From positions 826,613 through 890,612 of the forward strand of contig SCFE01000120.1 of the NCBI GenBank assembly GCA_004352715.1: a DNA stretch of 64,000 nt, in the 5' to 3' direction. Below are positions 10,983-22,422 of the stretch, one piece after another; within the stretch, counting starts at the first letter, position 1, and every line of letters begins with the position of its first letter. This stretch comes from Hofstenia miamia (taxonomy: Eukaryota; Xenacoelomorpha; Acoela). The position numbers and the translations under genes are program-made. Below the pieces are notes generated by a model that did not search any database, had not been told where the DNA came from, and saw only the letters and a list, made by a program, of their open reading frames with translations.

Positions 10983-11213
10983 ATGCACGAGAATCATGTT
11001 GTTTCACAACTAAAGGGCCAAGCGCACCTCCCACGGCAAACTGAACATGACTTACTGAGGCATCATTTTGGAGCCGATCGTGTGATCAGTTCACACTTCA
11101 ATGCTGAATGGCCTTTACACAGCCCCAATCTGAGTGCTCCTGATTTTGGGCTGTGCTGTCATCGCAAAGCAAATGCGAATCCTCCTCAGCCTCAAATGCA
11201 AGCCCGTTGCTAG
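10983..11213 (+). pseudogene. Tc/mariner-superfamily transposase relic (DDE_3 type)
   Basis: The plus strand reads HLPRQTEHDLLRHHFGADRV, ISSHFNAEWPLHSPNLSAPD, FGLCCHRKANANPPQP. This matches the C-terminal DDE_3 pattern (helix, HFGxRVIS, WPxxSPDLxxPDFxLWGxLKxxVYANPP). The first catalytic regions are absent and NLSAPDFGLCC is degenerate. It is a fragment only. Confidence 0.7.
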
Positions 11214-11286
11214 GTGATGCAATATATAGAAACATGTGTTAAGGAATTATGAGTCACTAAAGCATTGTGTAAGAGGGCCCAATAAC

Positions 11287-11655
11287 TCATAATATGCATG
11301 TTCTACATTCCTGCATGTGTTTGTTTTAAAAAAGCATGAACTGCAGAGATTTTGAATTACTGAAACGTTATGCCAAATTAAAATCAATATGATTTTTCGT
11401 TATATTTTAAATGGTATGCCTCCCATAACTAAAATTCAACTTTAATTCATTGAAAATATCNNNNNNNNNNNNNNNNNNNNNTCATAATATGCATGTTCTA
11501 CATTCCTGCATGTGTTTGTTTTAAAAAAGCATGAACTGCAGAGATTTTGAATTACTGAAACGTTATGCCAAATTAAAATCAATATGATTTTTCGTTATAT
11601 TTTAAATGGTATGCCTCCCATAACTAAAATTCAACTTTAATTCATTGAAAATATC
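11287..11655. other. Unmerged contig overlap around a 21-N gap
   Basis: The 174 bases 11287-11460 are repeated without a difference at 11482-11655, separated by 21 N (11461-11481). This is what remains when two overlapping contigs are scaffolded without merging. It is not a biological duplication. Confidence 0.9.
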
Positions 11656-12154
11656 TAAAATTATATTTGAGTCAGAATTGTGAAAGAAACAGCATGTTCC
11701 GAATTTGTTTGCTCCAGATGTGAAAACTTAAGTAACTGTGGTTTCACTCAAACTATTGATACAAAAGGGTATATTATTAAATTAATGGATATATAATAAT
11801 ACTAAAAAAGGAAGTTTATAGTTATATTTTGATGTTTATATTTTAAGTAGTGGATTAGTGTATTTCAGAATTTTCGAAAATGAATAAACATGAACATCAG
11901 GGAAAGAATCATAGCATAGCCGTAACGAAGAAATTAGCTAAAGGAAATCCTGATATATTTCTATATTTCCGATTTCAGATACTCTTTTCATTTAAATCGT
12001 GTAAAAAATTCTATTCTATCTCAATCTATAACAGCCTATGATCAATACCTGTTATATGTAAATGAGCACTGATATTTTTTACATACAAATATATTTACAT
12101 ATTTTGTTATACAATATTTACAAAATTTATACATTACTATATAATTTGGAAAAA
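11656..12154. other. Downstream flank of CATIP
   Basis: AT-rich sequence beyond the CATIP stop codon (12155-12157, minus). Its 3' UTR should lie here, but I see no clear AATAAA signal at a convincing distance. Confidence 0.4.
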
Positions 12155-12355
12155 TTATTGAGGTGGGCTAAATGCATGAGATGAATAAAATTCTTTAGGA
12201 GCTTCTGAAACTGCAAATGAAGAAAAGTAATTACGAGCAACACTAAGAACATTATCTGGTTTCCTTAGCAACACATGCTGAACAAAATCTCTCATAAGGC
12301 ACTTTAAATCAGGATGGTCTTTCAAGTATGCCAGATGATCAGCTTTTAACTCTTT
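12155..12355 (-). CDS. CATIP: CATIP, last exon (dimerisation/docking domain)
   Basis: A TTTAG acceptor at 12356-12357 precedes a 66-codon frame ending in TAA at 12155. It reads KELKADHLAYLKDHPDLKCL, MRDFVQHVLLRKPDNVLSVA, RNYFSSFAVSE. The pattern (HPDLKxLMxDFxxxxLLRKPxNVxxxARxYFxxF) is the RIIa-like dimerisation/docking fold that closes CATIP proteins. It starts in phase 0, exactly the phase in which the exon 26551-26639 ends (FELSSKFSHRQ), and CATIP has this same order: an acidic DMxLYSKFLDRK-like stretch, then ELxADH. So the exon is assigned to the gene 14 kb upstream. It could instead belong to another RIIa-domain protein, but I see no other partner exon. Confidence 0.75.
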   Translation of the reverse strand, partial: KELKADHLAYLKDHPDLKCLMRDFVQHVLLRKPDNVLSVARNYFSSFAVSEAPKEFYSSHAFSPPQ

Positions 12356-12981
12356 CTAAATAGATGAATTGAAATACTTTAAAGAATTAACATAAATGTT
12401 CCAGAATAAAAATAAGCTTAACAATAAATTTCAAAAAACAGTCAGCTGAGGTGCAAATTGAAATTCATTATATTCACTTGAAGTAAGAGCTTGTAAATAT
12501 AAGTTCACTATATGTAAATATAAGCACTAAAAATATTGCTAGACAAAAACATCACGTTATTTAATTTTTTCAAAAATAAGCAATTTTATTGTGGGAAACA
12601 AAATTGTTATAACATTCGCAAGCATACATGTTCATGTTTGCCAAAAAAGAATGTTGCTGAAAAAAAGAAAATCTCGTTACTATACTGAACATGTAAATGA
12701 TATTGTTATAATAGCAAAAATGACATTCTCACTTCAATCCTAAATAGCAATATTTAAACACTTTTACACAAATATCTGCCTATGTTTTCTTTCAAGTTAT
12801 TTGTAAATATATAGTTTTTTAAATTTGAAAAGCCATATAAAAATAAACTATAGTCGTGTAGTTATAAAATATGAATAACAAATGTCAACAGATATAAGCT
12901 ACAACAACATGTCACGTGATTAACAAAAATTATTTAAAACCGAACTAACAAACTACAGCAAAACCTTGAGATTTAAAATTA

Positions 12982-13980
12982 TTAATGTAAGTAATTTTGA
13001 TGAAGTAATTGAATCAATTTATTTATGTCATTGAAAAGCTGCTTACTGTCCACTAATGATACTATTGGCACCAATACCCCAGTAAGATATTTAAAAACTT
13101 GAGCTACATAGATAGAGTAATCCAACCCTTCTAAAAGTGATAGTGTTTTGCAGCCACACCTAATCTTGCGCGACTGCCAATCAGTTGGAATCATTTCATT
13201 TATTATGCATAACACAAAACCACCTTGAGATCCTGCATTAAGTAAATTATTAATATCTGATATAATAGGTATCAGCATATCACTTGCATCAATGATATCT
13301 ATCATGTAATGACCAATTTCACATTTCGACCAAACACATCAACAGAATCAGAGGCAGTATCAATTTTCATGCATGCGCATTTCATTGATGATTTACTTAT
13401 AAGTAGTGGTAAGTCATTATCAAAAACAATTGTTGTAATAATTCCATTAACACCAGCAATTGATACAGGTAATTTTATCTTTTTCTTGGATGAAACCTAC
13501 CCAAAATTACCAAATGTTATAATAGATGATATATAGTCTTTCTTTACATATTTCACCATATTTTCACATAATGATTTCAAGTATATTTGTAATGATCACT
13601 TACAACAAACTGTCGTTGTACAGGCTGTATCAAGGATAACATGATTTAATGCATCTTTTAGTAACAACGGCATATCACTACATAGTGATAATGAAATAAG
13701 GTTCTCTTCACGTTCTGTGGAAATAGGTGCATCATGTTCATGATTTTCTTGGCTAATTAAACTAGTTTGATGCTGAGTATATTGCTTATGTTTACAATCT
13801 TTTGTCCAGTGATATATTGAGGAACATATGCTACATTTTGTTGGCTGGCCATCTCTACCCAAAAGATTGATTTGATTCTATTTCTCACTCCACAAAGAAA
13901 AGAATGAGTAACACCACAAGGCCTAAAGCAGCTTTCAGACACACACTGGGCATGCAGATACCATTCTGCCAAACATTGAC
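12982..13980 (-). mobile_element. Ty1/copia-like retrotransposon relic (gag knuckle, protease, RNase H)
   Basis: Minus strand. 13862-13596 encodes GRDGQPTKCSICSSIYHWTK + DCKHK, a CCHC zinc knuckle, followed by the start of an aspartic protease, LLKDALNHVILDTACTTTVC, with the DTAC active-site loop. 13536-13310 continues the protease region (ITFGNFG, IKLPVSIAGVNGIITTIVFD, NDLPLLISKSSMKMHA, VFGRNVKLVIT). 13305-12982 jumps to an RNase-H segment (QGGFVLCIINEMIPTDWQSR + KIR, VPIVSLVDSKQLFNDINKLI). Integrase and most of RT are deleted. The DTAC protease with this knuckle is the type seen in animal copia elements. Confidence 0.7.
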
Positions 13981-14159
13981 ATTATTATAGCTACATTACG
14001 GAAGATATCTGACGAAGCAGGCTATCATGGATCTTAGGCTGTAAGCCTTATGGTTCTATTTAATATTGCCTTTATATTGAATCTGAAACTGTTGAAAGAG
14101 ATTATGACTCCTGTTTCCGGACTTTCAGAACTCCTGCAAAGTACAACAATTAACTATTG

Positions 14160-15132
14160 CAGGTGCCCTTGAATTGTACAACGAGCTCCGATTTCAAGAG
14201 TTTGCGGAGAAGCTGTTCAGCGAGGAAACAGAAATTGCAGATCTTGTGGCATAGGAGGGAGATTCTTAATGGAGGATAACCTCAGAATGAACGTCATGTT
14301 CTGTGCAATTGACCGCACTTCGAATGAACTCATTTAACGATTTTGTAATCCTACATGTATGGCTATATTTTCAGGACTAGCAAGTCTAGACCCAACATCA
14401 ACCAGATTTTTGGATTTTGAAATTATGGAGAAGTTTGCTGAGCTATATTTAGAGCATGTTTATAAAGACGACTTGGAAATGGAGTCGAAAACATGCGCCA
14501 AATTTTTGAAAAGGACTGAGCAAAAACCAAGAAGTTTGTCAGAATTGGCAGAATTATTGTTTCCGTATAGGGAGGTTTTCAATTCTTTGTAAAAGTAACG
14601 TCATCCACATCAGACCGATCCTTCGACGTAATGAAAAGAATAAAGACTTACTTACGCACAAAGGTGGAATCGGGCTCAGATTTTCGAACCCGAACCGACC
14701 CGAACCCGAAACTAATTTCCAAGGTGCATTTTCAACCCAAAATGCACAGGCAGTGTTGAGAACAATGAAGTAATATTCATAAAGGAGAGAAAACAAAAAC
14801 TAAAACAAATGCTAATGTTTCGCAGCTGAATACAAAAGTTCGAGTAATTAAGTAGAATGTCTATCAAAACAAATCTCGTTTGATGTTGGGGAGAATCGAC
14901 ACAATAAATAATCTAATTTACCTCGCTGAAACTAGTATAATTCTTGCAAGCATCCAACCCGATTTCAACCCGAAACGCCTTGGAAAATCTCGACCCGACC
15001 CGCTTCCAGCTCTGCTTACGCAACAGCATGGCTGATGACCGCCTATCCGATTTGGTTTGCTTGCATGTCTACAACGTTGAGCTAAAGAAACTGGACGCAG
15101 ACGATATTATACACAACTTTATAAAGACATAA
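14160..15132 (+). pseudogene. hAT transposase C-terminal relic, split by a MITE
   Basis: The plus strand carries ALELYNELRFQEFAEKLFSE (14170-14230), a long frame 14359-14592 and then RSFDVMKRIKTY before 14651, continuing after a 356-bp insertion as LRNSMADDRLSDLVCLHVYN and DADDIIHNFIKT to a stop at 15132. RSFDVMKRIKTYLRN...RLSxLxxLHxxN is the conserved hAT C-terminal dimerisation region. Stops and frame changes upstream show it is dead. Rejoining both sides across the MITE restores an unbroken frame. Confidence 0.75.
14659..15014. mobile_element. Non-autonomous hAT element (MITE 1) with 8-bp target duplication
   Basis: 356 bp, flanked by the identical 8-mers CTTACGCA at 14651-14658 and 15015-15022. 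The ends are inverted: CAAAGGTGGAATCGGG on the left, and CAGAGCTGGAAGCGGG on the complement of the right. CA(G) ends with 8-bp duplications are diagnostic for hAT. It contains repeated CCCGAACC/CCCGACCC units near both ends and no coding frame. It sits in an older hAT transposase relic. Confidence 0.88.
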
Positions 15133-15529
15133 GGAAACACAAGAATCAGATTGTGCTGAATTATAAGCGTTCTATCTTTCTTGTACACATGACAATATAT
15201 AATTTGTTTTTCTGTTTTTTGGCCCGACCTGCGAAACGTATGGCCCCCTTTGGCCCCCTACTTATGAAAGTTTGGCGACGCCTTTTGACAGTGGCCTTAC
15301 AAAAAAATTGCGCGCTCGTCAAGAAATCACTTCGTGTAACAACTCTAATGTGATTAGTAACCTGTTTTCGTCACAAAAACAATTATAATTGCAAAGCAGT
15401 CTAGCCACTTACTGGTGATTCAATTTTGTAATTGCTCTTGTGACAAACCCCATAGTCTAATCGTAGCCTTGATAAGAAAGAAGCTGAAGTTTTGAATAGT
15501 TATTTTTGTAGATTTAAATATGATATTCA

Positions 15530-16148
15530 CAAAGATGACGCCTTACAAATGAAGCCATAACCCCTTTTATAATAAAACAAGAAATGTCAAAGATTGCAAA
15601 TCTAAGGGACGAGGAATGACTCCAGCTTGGTTCTATTTCGACTGAAATCAGTGAAATATATGCTAAGCTTTTCAATAAATGCTTCATGATATGTGTTTAT
15701 CCTGATAGCTGGAAGAGAGCAATTGTTACTCCCATTCCGGAAAGTCTAAGCTATTCACTATTAATTGCGAGTTGCTTGGATAAATATATTGCAGATGGTA
15801 TACTGTGAGCGAATGGTGAATACATTTGATAGCTTACAGTTTGCATATAAAAACAATTCTGGGACAATATACGCGTTCCTGTACATAAGGCACTATGTAT
15901 ACAAAATATTGAATTCCCGTTTAACATCACTAGTTAGAATAACCTTTTTCGATTACAGTAGAGCTTTCAATACTATCTTGCAGCATAAATAAGTGAATCA
16001 ATTATCTAAGGTATCTACGTGGCTAGCAAAATAGATTAATGAATATAAGTTAAATTGGAAATAGAGTGTAAAATGTGGTACAGACCTTCCTACAAAAGAA
16101 ATTAACATTGTTGTAGGCCTTCCACAAAGTGGGCGTTGAAGCAGGTTA
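15530..16148 (+). pseudogene. LINE reverse transcriptase relic
   Basis: The plus strand shows decayed RT segments: AIVTPIP (15719), CERMVNTFDSLQFAYKNNSG and VRITFFDYSRAFNTILQHK (15798-15990), equivalent to the LxPLQFAYRxxRST...FLDFSSAFNTI region, then DLPTKEINIVVGLPQ (16085-16125), the position of the G-x-PQG motif. Many stops. The first RT aspartate is kept (FFDYSRAF). Confidence 0.7.
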
Positions 16149-16743
16149 ATGTTCACTAATCAAACAAATAACATTTCTAATCAGAAAATCGGTGCATCAA
16201 GATCTAAGATTGATAAAGCAAAATATTCTGGCAATATCCCTATAATTGGTTCTATTTATGAAAATAGTGCTGAAAAAAATTTCAATTTATATTATATATA
16301 CATTTTTGAAAATTTAAATTCTTCTAAACAAAAGTGGAAATTTCTAAACCGTTTTATTGGAAAATCGAATGGGCTCAATAGCGACATTTCAGAAATCAAT
16401 GTTGATAATATAATATTTACCGATAAAAAAAGGATACTAAATCATTTAAATCAGACATTTAAAGAATTAGGTAACTTCAATTTTCTTAAACCTTCTCTAT
16501 CAGAACTTTTAGGCAATCAAATTCTAAGTCAACGTTTCAATTTAGGCTGTCCACCTTAAGAGAATTAGAAACTATTGTACAAAATTTAGACGTTAATAAA
16601 TCTTCAGATTCCACTCATTTACCGTACTTTATCATTATATATATATATATATATATATNTCAATGTTGATAATATAATATTTACCGATAAAAAAAGGATA
16701 CTAAATCATTTAAATCAGACATTTAAAGAATTAGGTAACTTCA
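16149..16743 (+). pseudogene. LINE linker region relic (endonuclease to RT)
   Basis: The frame 16149-16559 contains SSKQKWKFLNRFIGKSNGLN, NVDNIIFTDKKRILNHLNQT and FKELG, the inter-domain part seen in LINE family B (KWEFVNNLLNRKN...DFNEIF). After one frameshift RELETIVQNLDVNKSSDSTH follows (16558-16620). 16660-16743 repeats 16396-16479 (84 bp) behind a single N and is an assembly artefact. Confidence 0.65.
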
Positions 16744-16852
16744 NNNNNNNNNNNNNNNNNNNNNNNNNNNNNNNNNNNNNNNNNNNNNNNNNNNNNNNNN
16801 NNNNNNNNNNNNNNNNNNNNNNNNNNNNNNNNNNNNNNNNNNTATATATATA
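16635..16852. repeat. (TA)n microsatellite with assembly breaks
   Basis: A TA run ends at a single N (16659). A second run begins at 16843 after a 99-N gap (16744-16842). Both belong to one unresolved (TA)n locus. The sequence between them is the misplaced 84-bp copy. Confidence 0.85.
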
Positions 16853-17189
16853 TTAAAACATTGCATTAAAAATAGTTAGTACCACTCCAGAAGGAATGGA
16901 ACAAAACAAACTCCCTTAATACATGTATTCCTTTAAATATTGTTGAAAACTCAATTTTGGCTGTAAAGTCAAATTGGATCGTTTATAAGACAATCAATAC
17001 AAATTATATTCTGCTAAAAGATCTTAAGTCTACATTAATTTTTTGAATGAGCTTATTCATTACACTCTTCAGTATGAAAGTTTTGTAGACGTTATTATTC
17101 TTAAAGTCTATTGACTAACGAATAGAATAACATGGCATTACGCATCTAATTTACCTTTCAAATTTTTGCAATCTTTCGAATGATTTGGA

Positions 17190-17580
17190 ACGGAGATAAT
17201 CACCGAAAAAACTTCGCAATGGCAATAGAAAATGAGCTTACAAAGTTAATTACTGCAAACGACTTCGAAACTGCCTATGACAGGGTCAAACATATTACAA
17301 ACTTCATCATTTGAGGTTATATTCACCAAAATCCGTACGACTAATTTACTGATGATCCTTCATTCTATAACAGAATGTCCTTTCTGAAATAGCTATGCTG
17401 TGCATGCTGCAATGCAGAATGTCACAATGAGCAAGAGAAGAGATATTTGTATCATTTATCTAAAGTTAATTTACATGCCCAGTTTCAAGCATTTTTTGCT
17501 TCTCACAATGATATCTAGGAATTTCTTATGCAGAAGAACCATATGTCACTCAATGTGTTACGCTATCAAATGAAAATTAA
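17190..17580 (+). other. Decayed frame, unassigned
   Basis: The plus strand shows MAIENELTKLITANDFETAY and later CCACCNAECHNEQEKRYLYH, broken by several stops. The look is of an old pseudogene or transposon, but I cannot name it. Confidence 0.25.
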
Positions 17581-17699
17581 CTTTTATCAAATAGAAATGA
17601 CCACAATGATTTATGGAAACATTCTTTGATTCTTCCGAATGAGGTCATAATCCCAATGCGTCCAATAAAACATCAGGATTTTTGAACTGTTTAGTTATT

Positions 17700-18240
17700 C
17701 AAAGATGGTTGATGCACGCCGCAAATATAAGCATTTCTTAAGAGAAAGTATATATGCAATTTTAAAAAACTTAGGCATGCAACGTATCGCCCGTCAAGAT
17801 CATTTGCCTGTATGAAAACGCGGTCATCGTCAGACAAAGCTAACTGGTATTCATGACGAATTTCTAAGATAAAAACTCAATGAAGATCCCATTATAACCC
17901 ACAAGATATTGAGGGAGAATCTGTTGGATGCTTTTCAGTTAAATTTTAGTATCTCCATAATTGACCGCAATCTTGAGGGTATGCAAATGCAATACAAACC
18001 CAGAGAATTTACATCGAAGAAATGAATTACCACATGTGGGTATCACGATAATTTGGTCGTCCACAGCAAGGTGTAGCAGCCATAATCAGTCGTTCATCAA
18101 CTAGAGGTGCCAACTTGAATATCATCGCAACAATTAAAAATTCGAGTTTGGTCTACCTTAAACGCATCAAAAAGTGACTCGCTCTGAATTCTCATCAAAG
18201 ACTGGTCGTTGTCTGGATGCTTTATTATCCAATTGTTTCG
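17700..18240 (+). pseudogene. Tc1/IS630-like transposase relic
   Basis: The plus strand encodes a helix-turn-helix tract, HRQTKLTGIHDEFL then KLNEDPIITHKILRENLLDA, FQLNFSISIIDRNLEGMQMQ and YKPREF, followed by GVAAIISRSSTRGANLNIIA with SSLVYLKRI. This follows the family order (LTEEHxxFLxxxxxENPxxTxxxLxxxLxxxFxxxxSxSTIxxxLKGM ... RGxNxNVIxxIxxxGLVYF). Stop codons and frame breaks are frequent. Confidence 0.65.
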
Positions 18241-18649
18241 AGATCACCGCAGAATTGATAAGAAGAAGCCAATGCAAGGAAGAAAAGCCATTTTGAGTAG
18301 CCTTAGAACAACCGAGGGCCCAGAAGCCAGTCCCAATACTTCAAATTCCGAAGATGGTGCTCCTCAGCTTCCAATCCTTCTAGAACTCGATATGCAACAA
18401 TTGCTTTGTACCATTCGCTACATGCACGGGACCAAACTGGGTGGGCTGCATTGACTGCCTTTAATGGTAATGTGAAGTGTGCAAAGATTCTACTTCACAT
18501 TCGTTCTACAAGTGTGATCTGCGCAATTACGAATAACTACGCAATTTTGCATACTTCATATTTTTCTCATACACTAATACCAGTATCTTACATGAAATTT
18601 GATATTATGAAAGTGTTTCCTTATATTGGCTTCAATTTCTAATAAAATA

Positions 18650-19144
18650 AATAAATTTCTATTGCAATTATTAACTGTTCAAAGTTACCCCGTTTTTCAT
18701 GAGATTTACTTCATAAAAGTAAAATTTTCTAATTTCCCACAAGTATGAAAAATAGCGTATCTAATTATATAAGATGGTGTATAATAGACATTTTGCAGCT
18801 AGTGGGTACAAATCAGCAACATGGGTAATATATTTTTTAGAAAACTTCAAAAATGAAAAAATGTGTTCAAAGTTACGGCATCTTACCAAAATAAATTTTC
18901 TTAAACGAAGGCGCATACATTTCATTCCATTGCTAAAACGTAGCCTACAATACAAGATCCCTATTTGAATACAATTATAATTAGCTATAAATTCAAAATT
19001 CATAAAATAGCCTCACAATTACAACATTAGTATTCATAACCATTACAATTATACTATATAGTTGCCAAGAATAACTCAAATATTCTATTATGCAAGATAA
19101 TTACTAAAATATGTAATGTAATGCAAGTTGAATCTTACATAATA
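18650..19144. other. AT-rich intron sequence
   Basis: No feature recognised. Confidence 0.4.
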
Positions 19145-20780
19145 AAGTACTGGAAAAAAGAATTCGGCCACCCATGATTTGTCATAAATATTTCTAAGAA
19201 ATGGAGGCCAAGAATGTCATTGTTATTTTTAATTAGATTTGGGGTTGCAGAAAGAGGAATTCATCAATGTTGAGACATAATTACCACTGTTTACTTGAAA
19301 TCTCAAAGAAAAATTCTACAATGCTTGTAGTTACCTAAGCTTTTCTTGGAAAAATGTATTCGGCCACTTCAGACCAAATCAGAGAATCTGTAAAAAATTT
19401 CATTGGTTGAGCTTTTTTCAGTCTATTTATATTGAAAATGTCTAAGAATAGTCTTTCTTCGCCATATATGATACCTGGTTACGTAACTCTTGTCATCCGC
19501 GAGCTGATTATCTCCAAACATTTGGAAGGAATGAGTCAATAAAATATAGCCCGAGTTGTAGAGTGACCTCGAAGTACTGTCGAGGATATCATCAGACGTT
19601 TCACTTCTGAAAACATCATTGCCCCCAAGCCAAAGTCCGGAAGACCAAAGAAGACCTCCAAAACCTCCCAATCAGCTATTATGTGCCTTTCAAAGCGAAA
19701 TCCCAAGAAGAATTCAGAGGAATTTCGCAAGGAATGGGCTGATGGTTACCTTGTGGCAGCAAAAACTTTGCGAGACATCCTGAAAAAGTACTCAATTGGG
19801 ACTTTCGTGGCACCCTGAATCCCATTCTTAACCTCAAAGCAAAGATTATACCGGGTGAGGTGGGCCAATTTAATGAGAGACAATTCATCTGAACATTGGT
19901 CTAATGTTCTTTTTTCAAATGAGTGAAGATGAGCTATACTCATCGAAAAGAATGTTGATAAAGAGAAGTTCAGATTATTGCCTCAATTTACTCGGGTCAC
20001 CATCAAGTATGATGGGAAGTCTGTAATGGTATGGGGTACAATATGGAAGTGTAGCGTTCGCAAGATTGTTCACATCACTGGTACTCTGCTAAGCTGTTAA
20101 TATGCTCGGATTCTAGAGAAGAAACTCTTGGCACTCCTTGCAAGCGATCAATATATGAGCAGGATGGTGCTCCATGTCATACCTCAAAAGAAATGACAAA
20201 TTTCCTCCACATTAGTGGGGTTGCTATCTTTGCTGACTGGCCTGACCCATCTCCAGACCTTAACATTATTGCAAATAAGTGGAAAGAGATCAAATATCGA
20301 AATGGACAGCACACTCTTCACACTGAAGACGAGCTGTGAAGCGTAATAAAAAAAATTTTTATGCAATTCCCAACAGCTTTATTGAAAGAATTTTTGCTTC
20401 AATCCCTGATCGCCTTGAAGCTGTTATTCGCTCAAAAGGGACACCCTACAAAATATTAGAAGAGAGAATTTTGTTGCTAAGTGCTTATATTGCATCAAAT
20501 ATTAATTTATGTATCTTATTTTGAATTTACTGTTCTTGGATTTGTTCATTTGCTAAAATATTTTCAGGTGGCCGAATACATTTTTCCAATACAAGTTTTC
20601 AAATTTTGATTAAAAATTAAGAGCCAATTGTTATTCTAAACATTTTATAGTATTATACATACAAATTTTCCTTTCTTAATCAAAGTAACACTTAGTTATC
20701 ATTTTAGGCACATTCTATCCAATGAATATTCATTATTTATTCAAAATAGCAAGGTGGTCAGATGCATATTTCTAGTACTG
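19145..20780 (+). mobile_element. Tc1-like transposon with IR/DR ends, dead transposase
   Basis: 1636 bp between TA dinucleotides at 19143-19144 and 20781-20782. Outer ends: AGTACTGGAAAAAAGAATTC then GGCCACC at the left; complement of the right AGTACTAGAAATATGCATCT then GACCACC. A second, better conserved repeat unit lies about 200 bp inside each end: GGAAAAATGTATTCGGCCAC near 19350 and its complement near 20571-20591. Two direct repeats per inverted end is the IR/DR layout of some Tc1 elements. The plus strand holds a broken transposase: STVEDIIRRFTSENIIAPKP and KSGRPKKTSK (DNA binding), WSNVLFSNE (DDE region 1, D changed), DGKSVMVWGTI, YEQDGAPCHTSKEM (second D kept), WPDPSPDLNIIANKWKEIK (third acidic residue lost). 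Confidence 0.85.
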
Positions 20781-20782
20781 TA

Positions 20783-21927
20783 CAACTGAATACTAATTTG
20801 ATGAATTCCGTGATTTTTACTATAACTCATTCATCAAAAATCTGTATATAAATGATTATATTTTGGGTCATTTCTTACGGAGACTTTTAATTCAAGAGCC
20901 CAACAACCTGTTAAAAATTAGTAAAACGTGATTCATACGATTATATTTTCAACAATTTCAGAAAGTATTAGAAAAAAATTAATCGATAAAAGAAGATGTG
21001 AATTTATCAACAATACCAGAACACAAAGACTTACAAAGTGAAATTTAAATATTGTTTTAACTAAAGCAACTAACAATTTTCAAATAAACATCATGAAATT
21101 AATACTATACATTGAGTTCTAAGAACAAGACCTTAAAAGATGAATAAAAACAAATTCTAATTTTTTATAGAAATAAAAATTATTTTTTGTCAATTTCTGC
21201 CGAATCCAAAAATTCTAAATGTAACCTTTCCGCATCATTATAGTAATTCAATTAAAGATGAAATAAATCAAGGATTTGATAAATCCATGTGACTGCGCAT
21301 TAAAATATTTACGAGTATGTTGATGAAGTTAAAAATTTGGCGGAAATGTAAATAAATCTCAAAGTTCATCTCCCATTTTATCAATACTAATTGAATTGAG
21401 TGATCACAGATGTAGTCAGTTTGTTCCAAACGCTAGAATTGGCACGGCAATTATGAACCAGTATAATGTCCCTAATTATACCAGAAAGCCCTTCGACCTG
21501 TATTAACAAATCTGGAAGTTCACGGAGAAGAGCGTAACACCGAATTAGATGCTAATAGCAGCGATAATCATTCTAGTATGATGAAAAACTTATAAACTTG
21601 AGCAAATTCAATGAGGATATTTAGAGTTGACAATTGGTTTATGACGTGTCAAGGATAATGGAATCAACGCCTGAAGCTGGCTAATTTTCTGGAAAAACTC
21701 AAATGTCAAATTGTACGTAAGCAAAGCTTGTTGTAAATTGCAACTTTTGAAAATTTATAATTCTACTATATTTGGTGACCATGAGGCACATACCGAAACC
21801 AAATCGTAGCCTTGGGATTGCACTTCACTATTTGCCAGATTCACGTTTACCTTTTCACTTTTAACCAAAGGAAGGAATTAATCAAAATTTATTTAAGAAT
21901 ATAAAATCATGCCGCGAAACCTTCTAG
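20783..21927. other. AT-rich intron sequence
   Basis: No gene or clear repeat seen. Confidence 0.4.
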
Positions 21928-22131
21928 CACATTGACTGCCATGTATCCATATATTGGATACATGTTATATCCCAAATTTGCCTCGTATCCATATAATTAT
22001 TTCAGATGCTTTTATTTGTGGACTTTTAAAAGGCGATCAATGATATTTTGACATGGAATGTATTAAAAAATAAATTAAAAAAAATTAGGCCTATTGCTCA
22101 CATCAAGGATTTGGCTGTGGCAGTCAATGTG
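21928..22131. mobile_element. piggyBac-like MITE
   Basis: 204 bp with 14-bp inverted ends CACATTGACTGCCA at both sides (21928-21941, and complement of 22118-22131). TTAA follows the right end (22132-22135). At the left the expected TTAA reads CTAG. CACATTGACTGCCA next to TTAA is the piggyBac-type end pattern. No coding capacity. Confidence 0.55.
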
Positions 22132-22422
22132 TTAAATGCGTCGCTCATTCTTCGCAAATACTAAAGCGATTACTCTTGGGCAAATACAAAAAGTGAAAAT
22201 TATCGAAAACCAGTGTACATTATAATGCATTCAATTAGCAAAAAATATTTGCATTTTGGAAATATTTTGTTAGACAGTCAAAAATCAATTTAGTTATAAT
22301 TGACCAGGATATTAGCCCCCAAATAATTAATAGCAAATAAATATTAACTGATACCGATTGAATTTGTTCGTGTTTTACAGAATAAGCCAGGCTTGCCGTT
22401 GTGAGTGTTTTCACATAACAAC

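Noticed and set aside
11287-11655. Real tandem duplication
   Set aside because: Exact identity up to the edges of a fixed-size N run indicates unmerged contigs.
18209-18642. Frames 18209-18454 and 18406-18642
   Set aside because: They lie at the end of a decayed Tc1-like relic and show no domain of their own.
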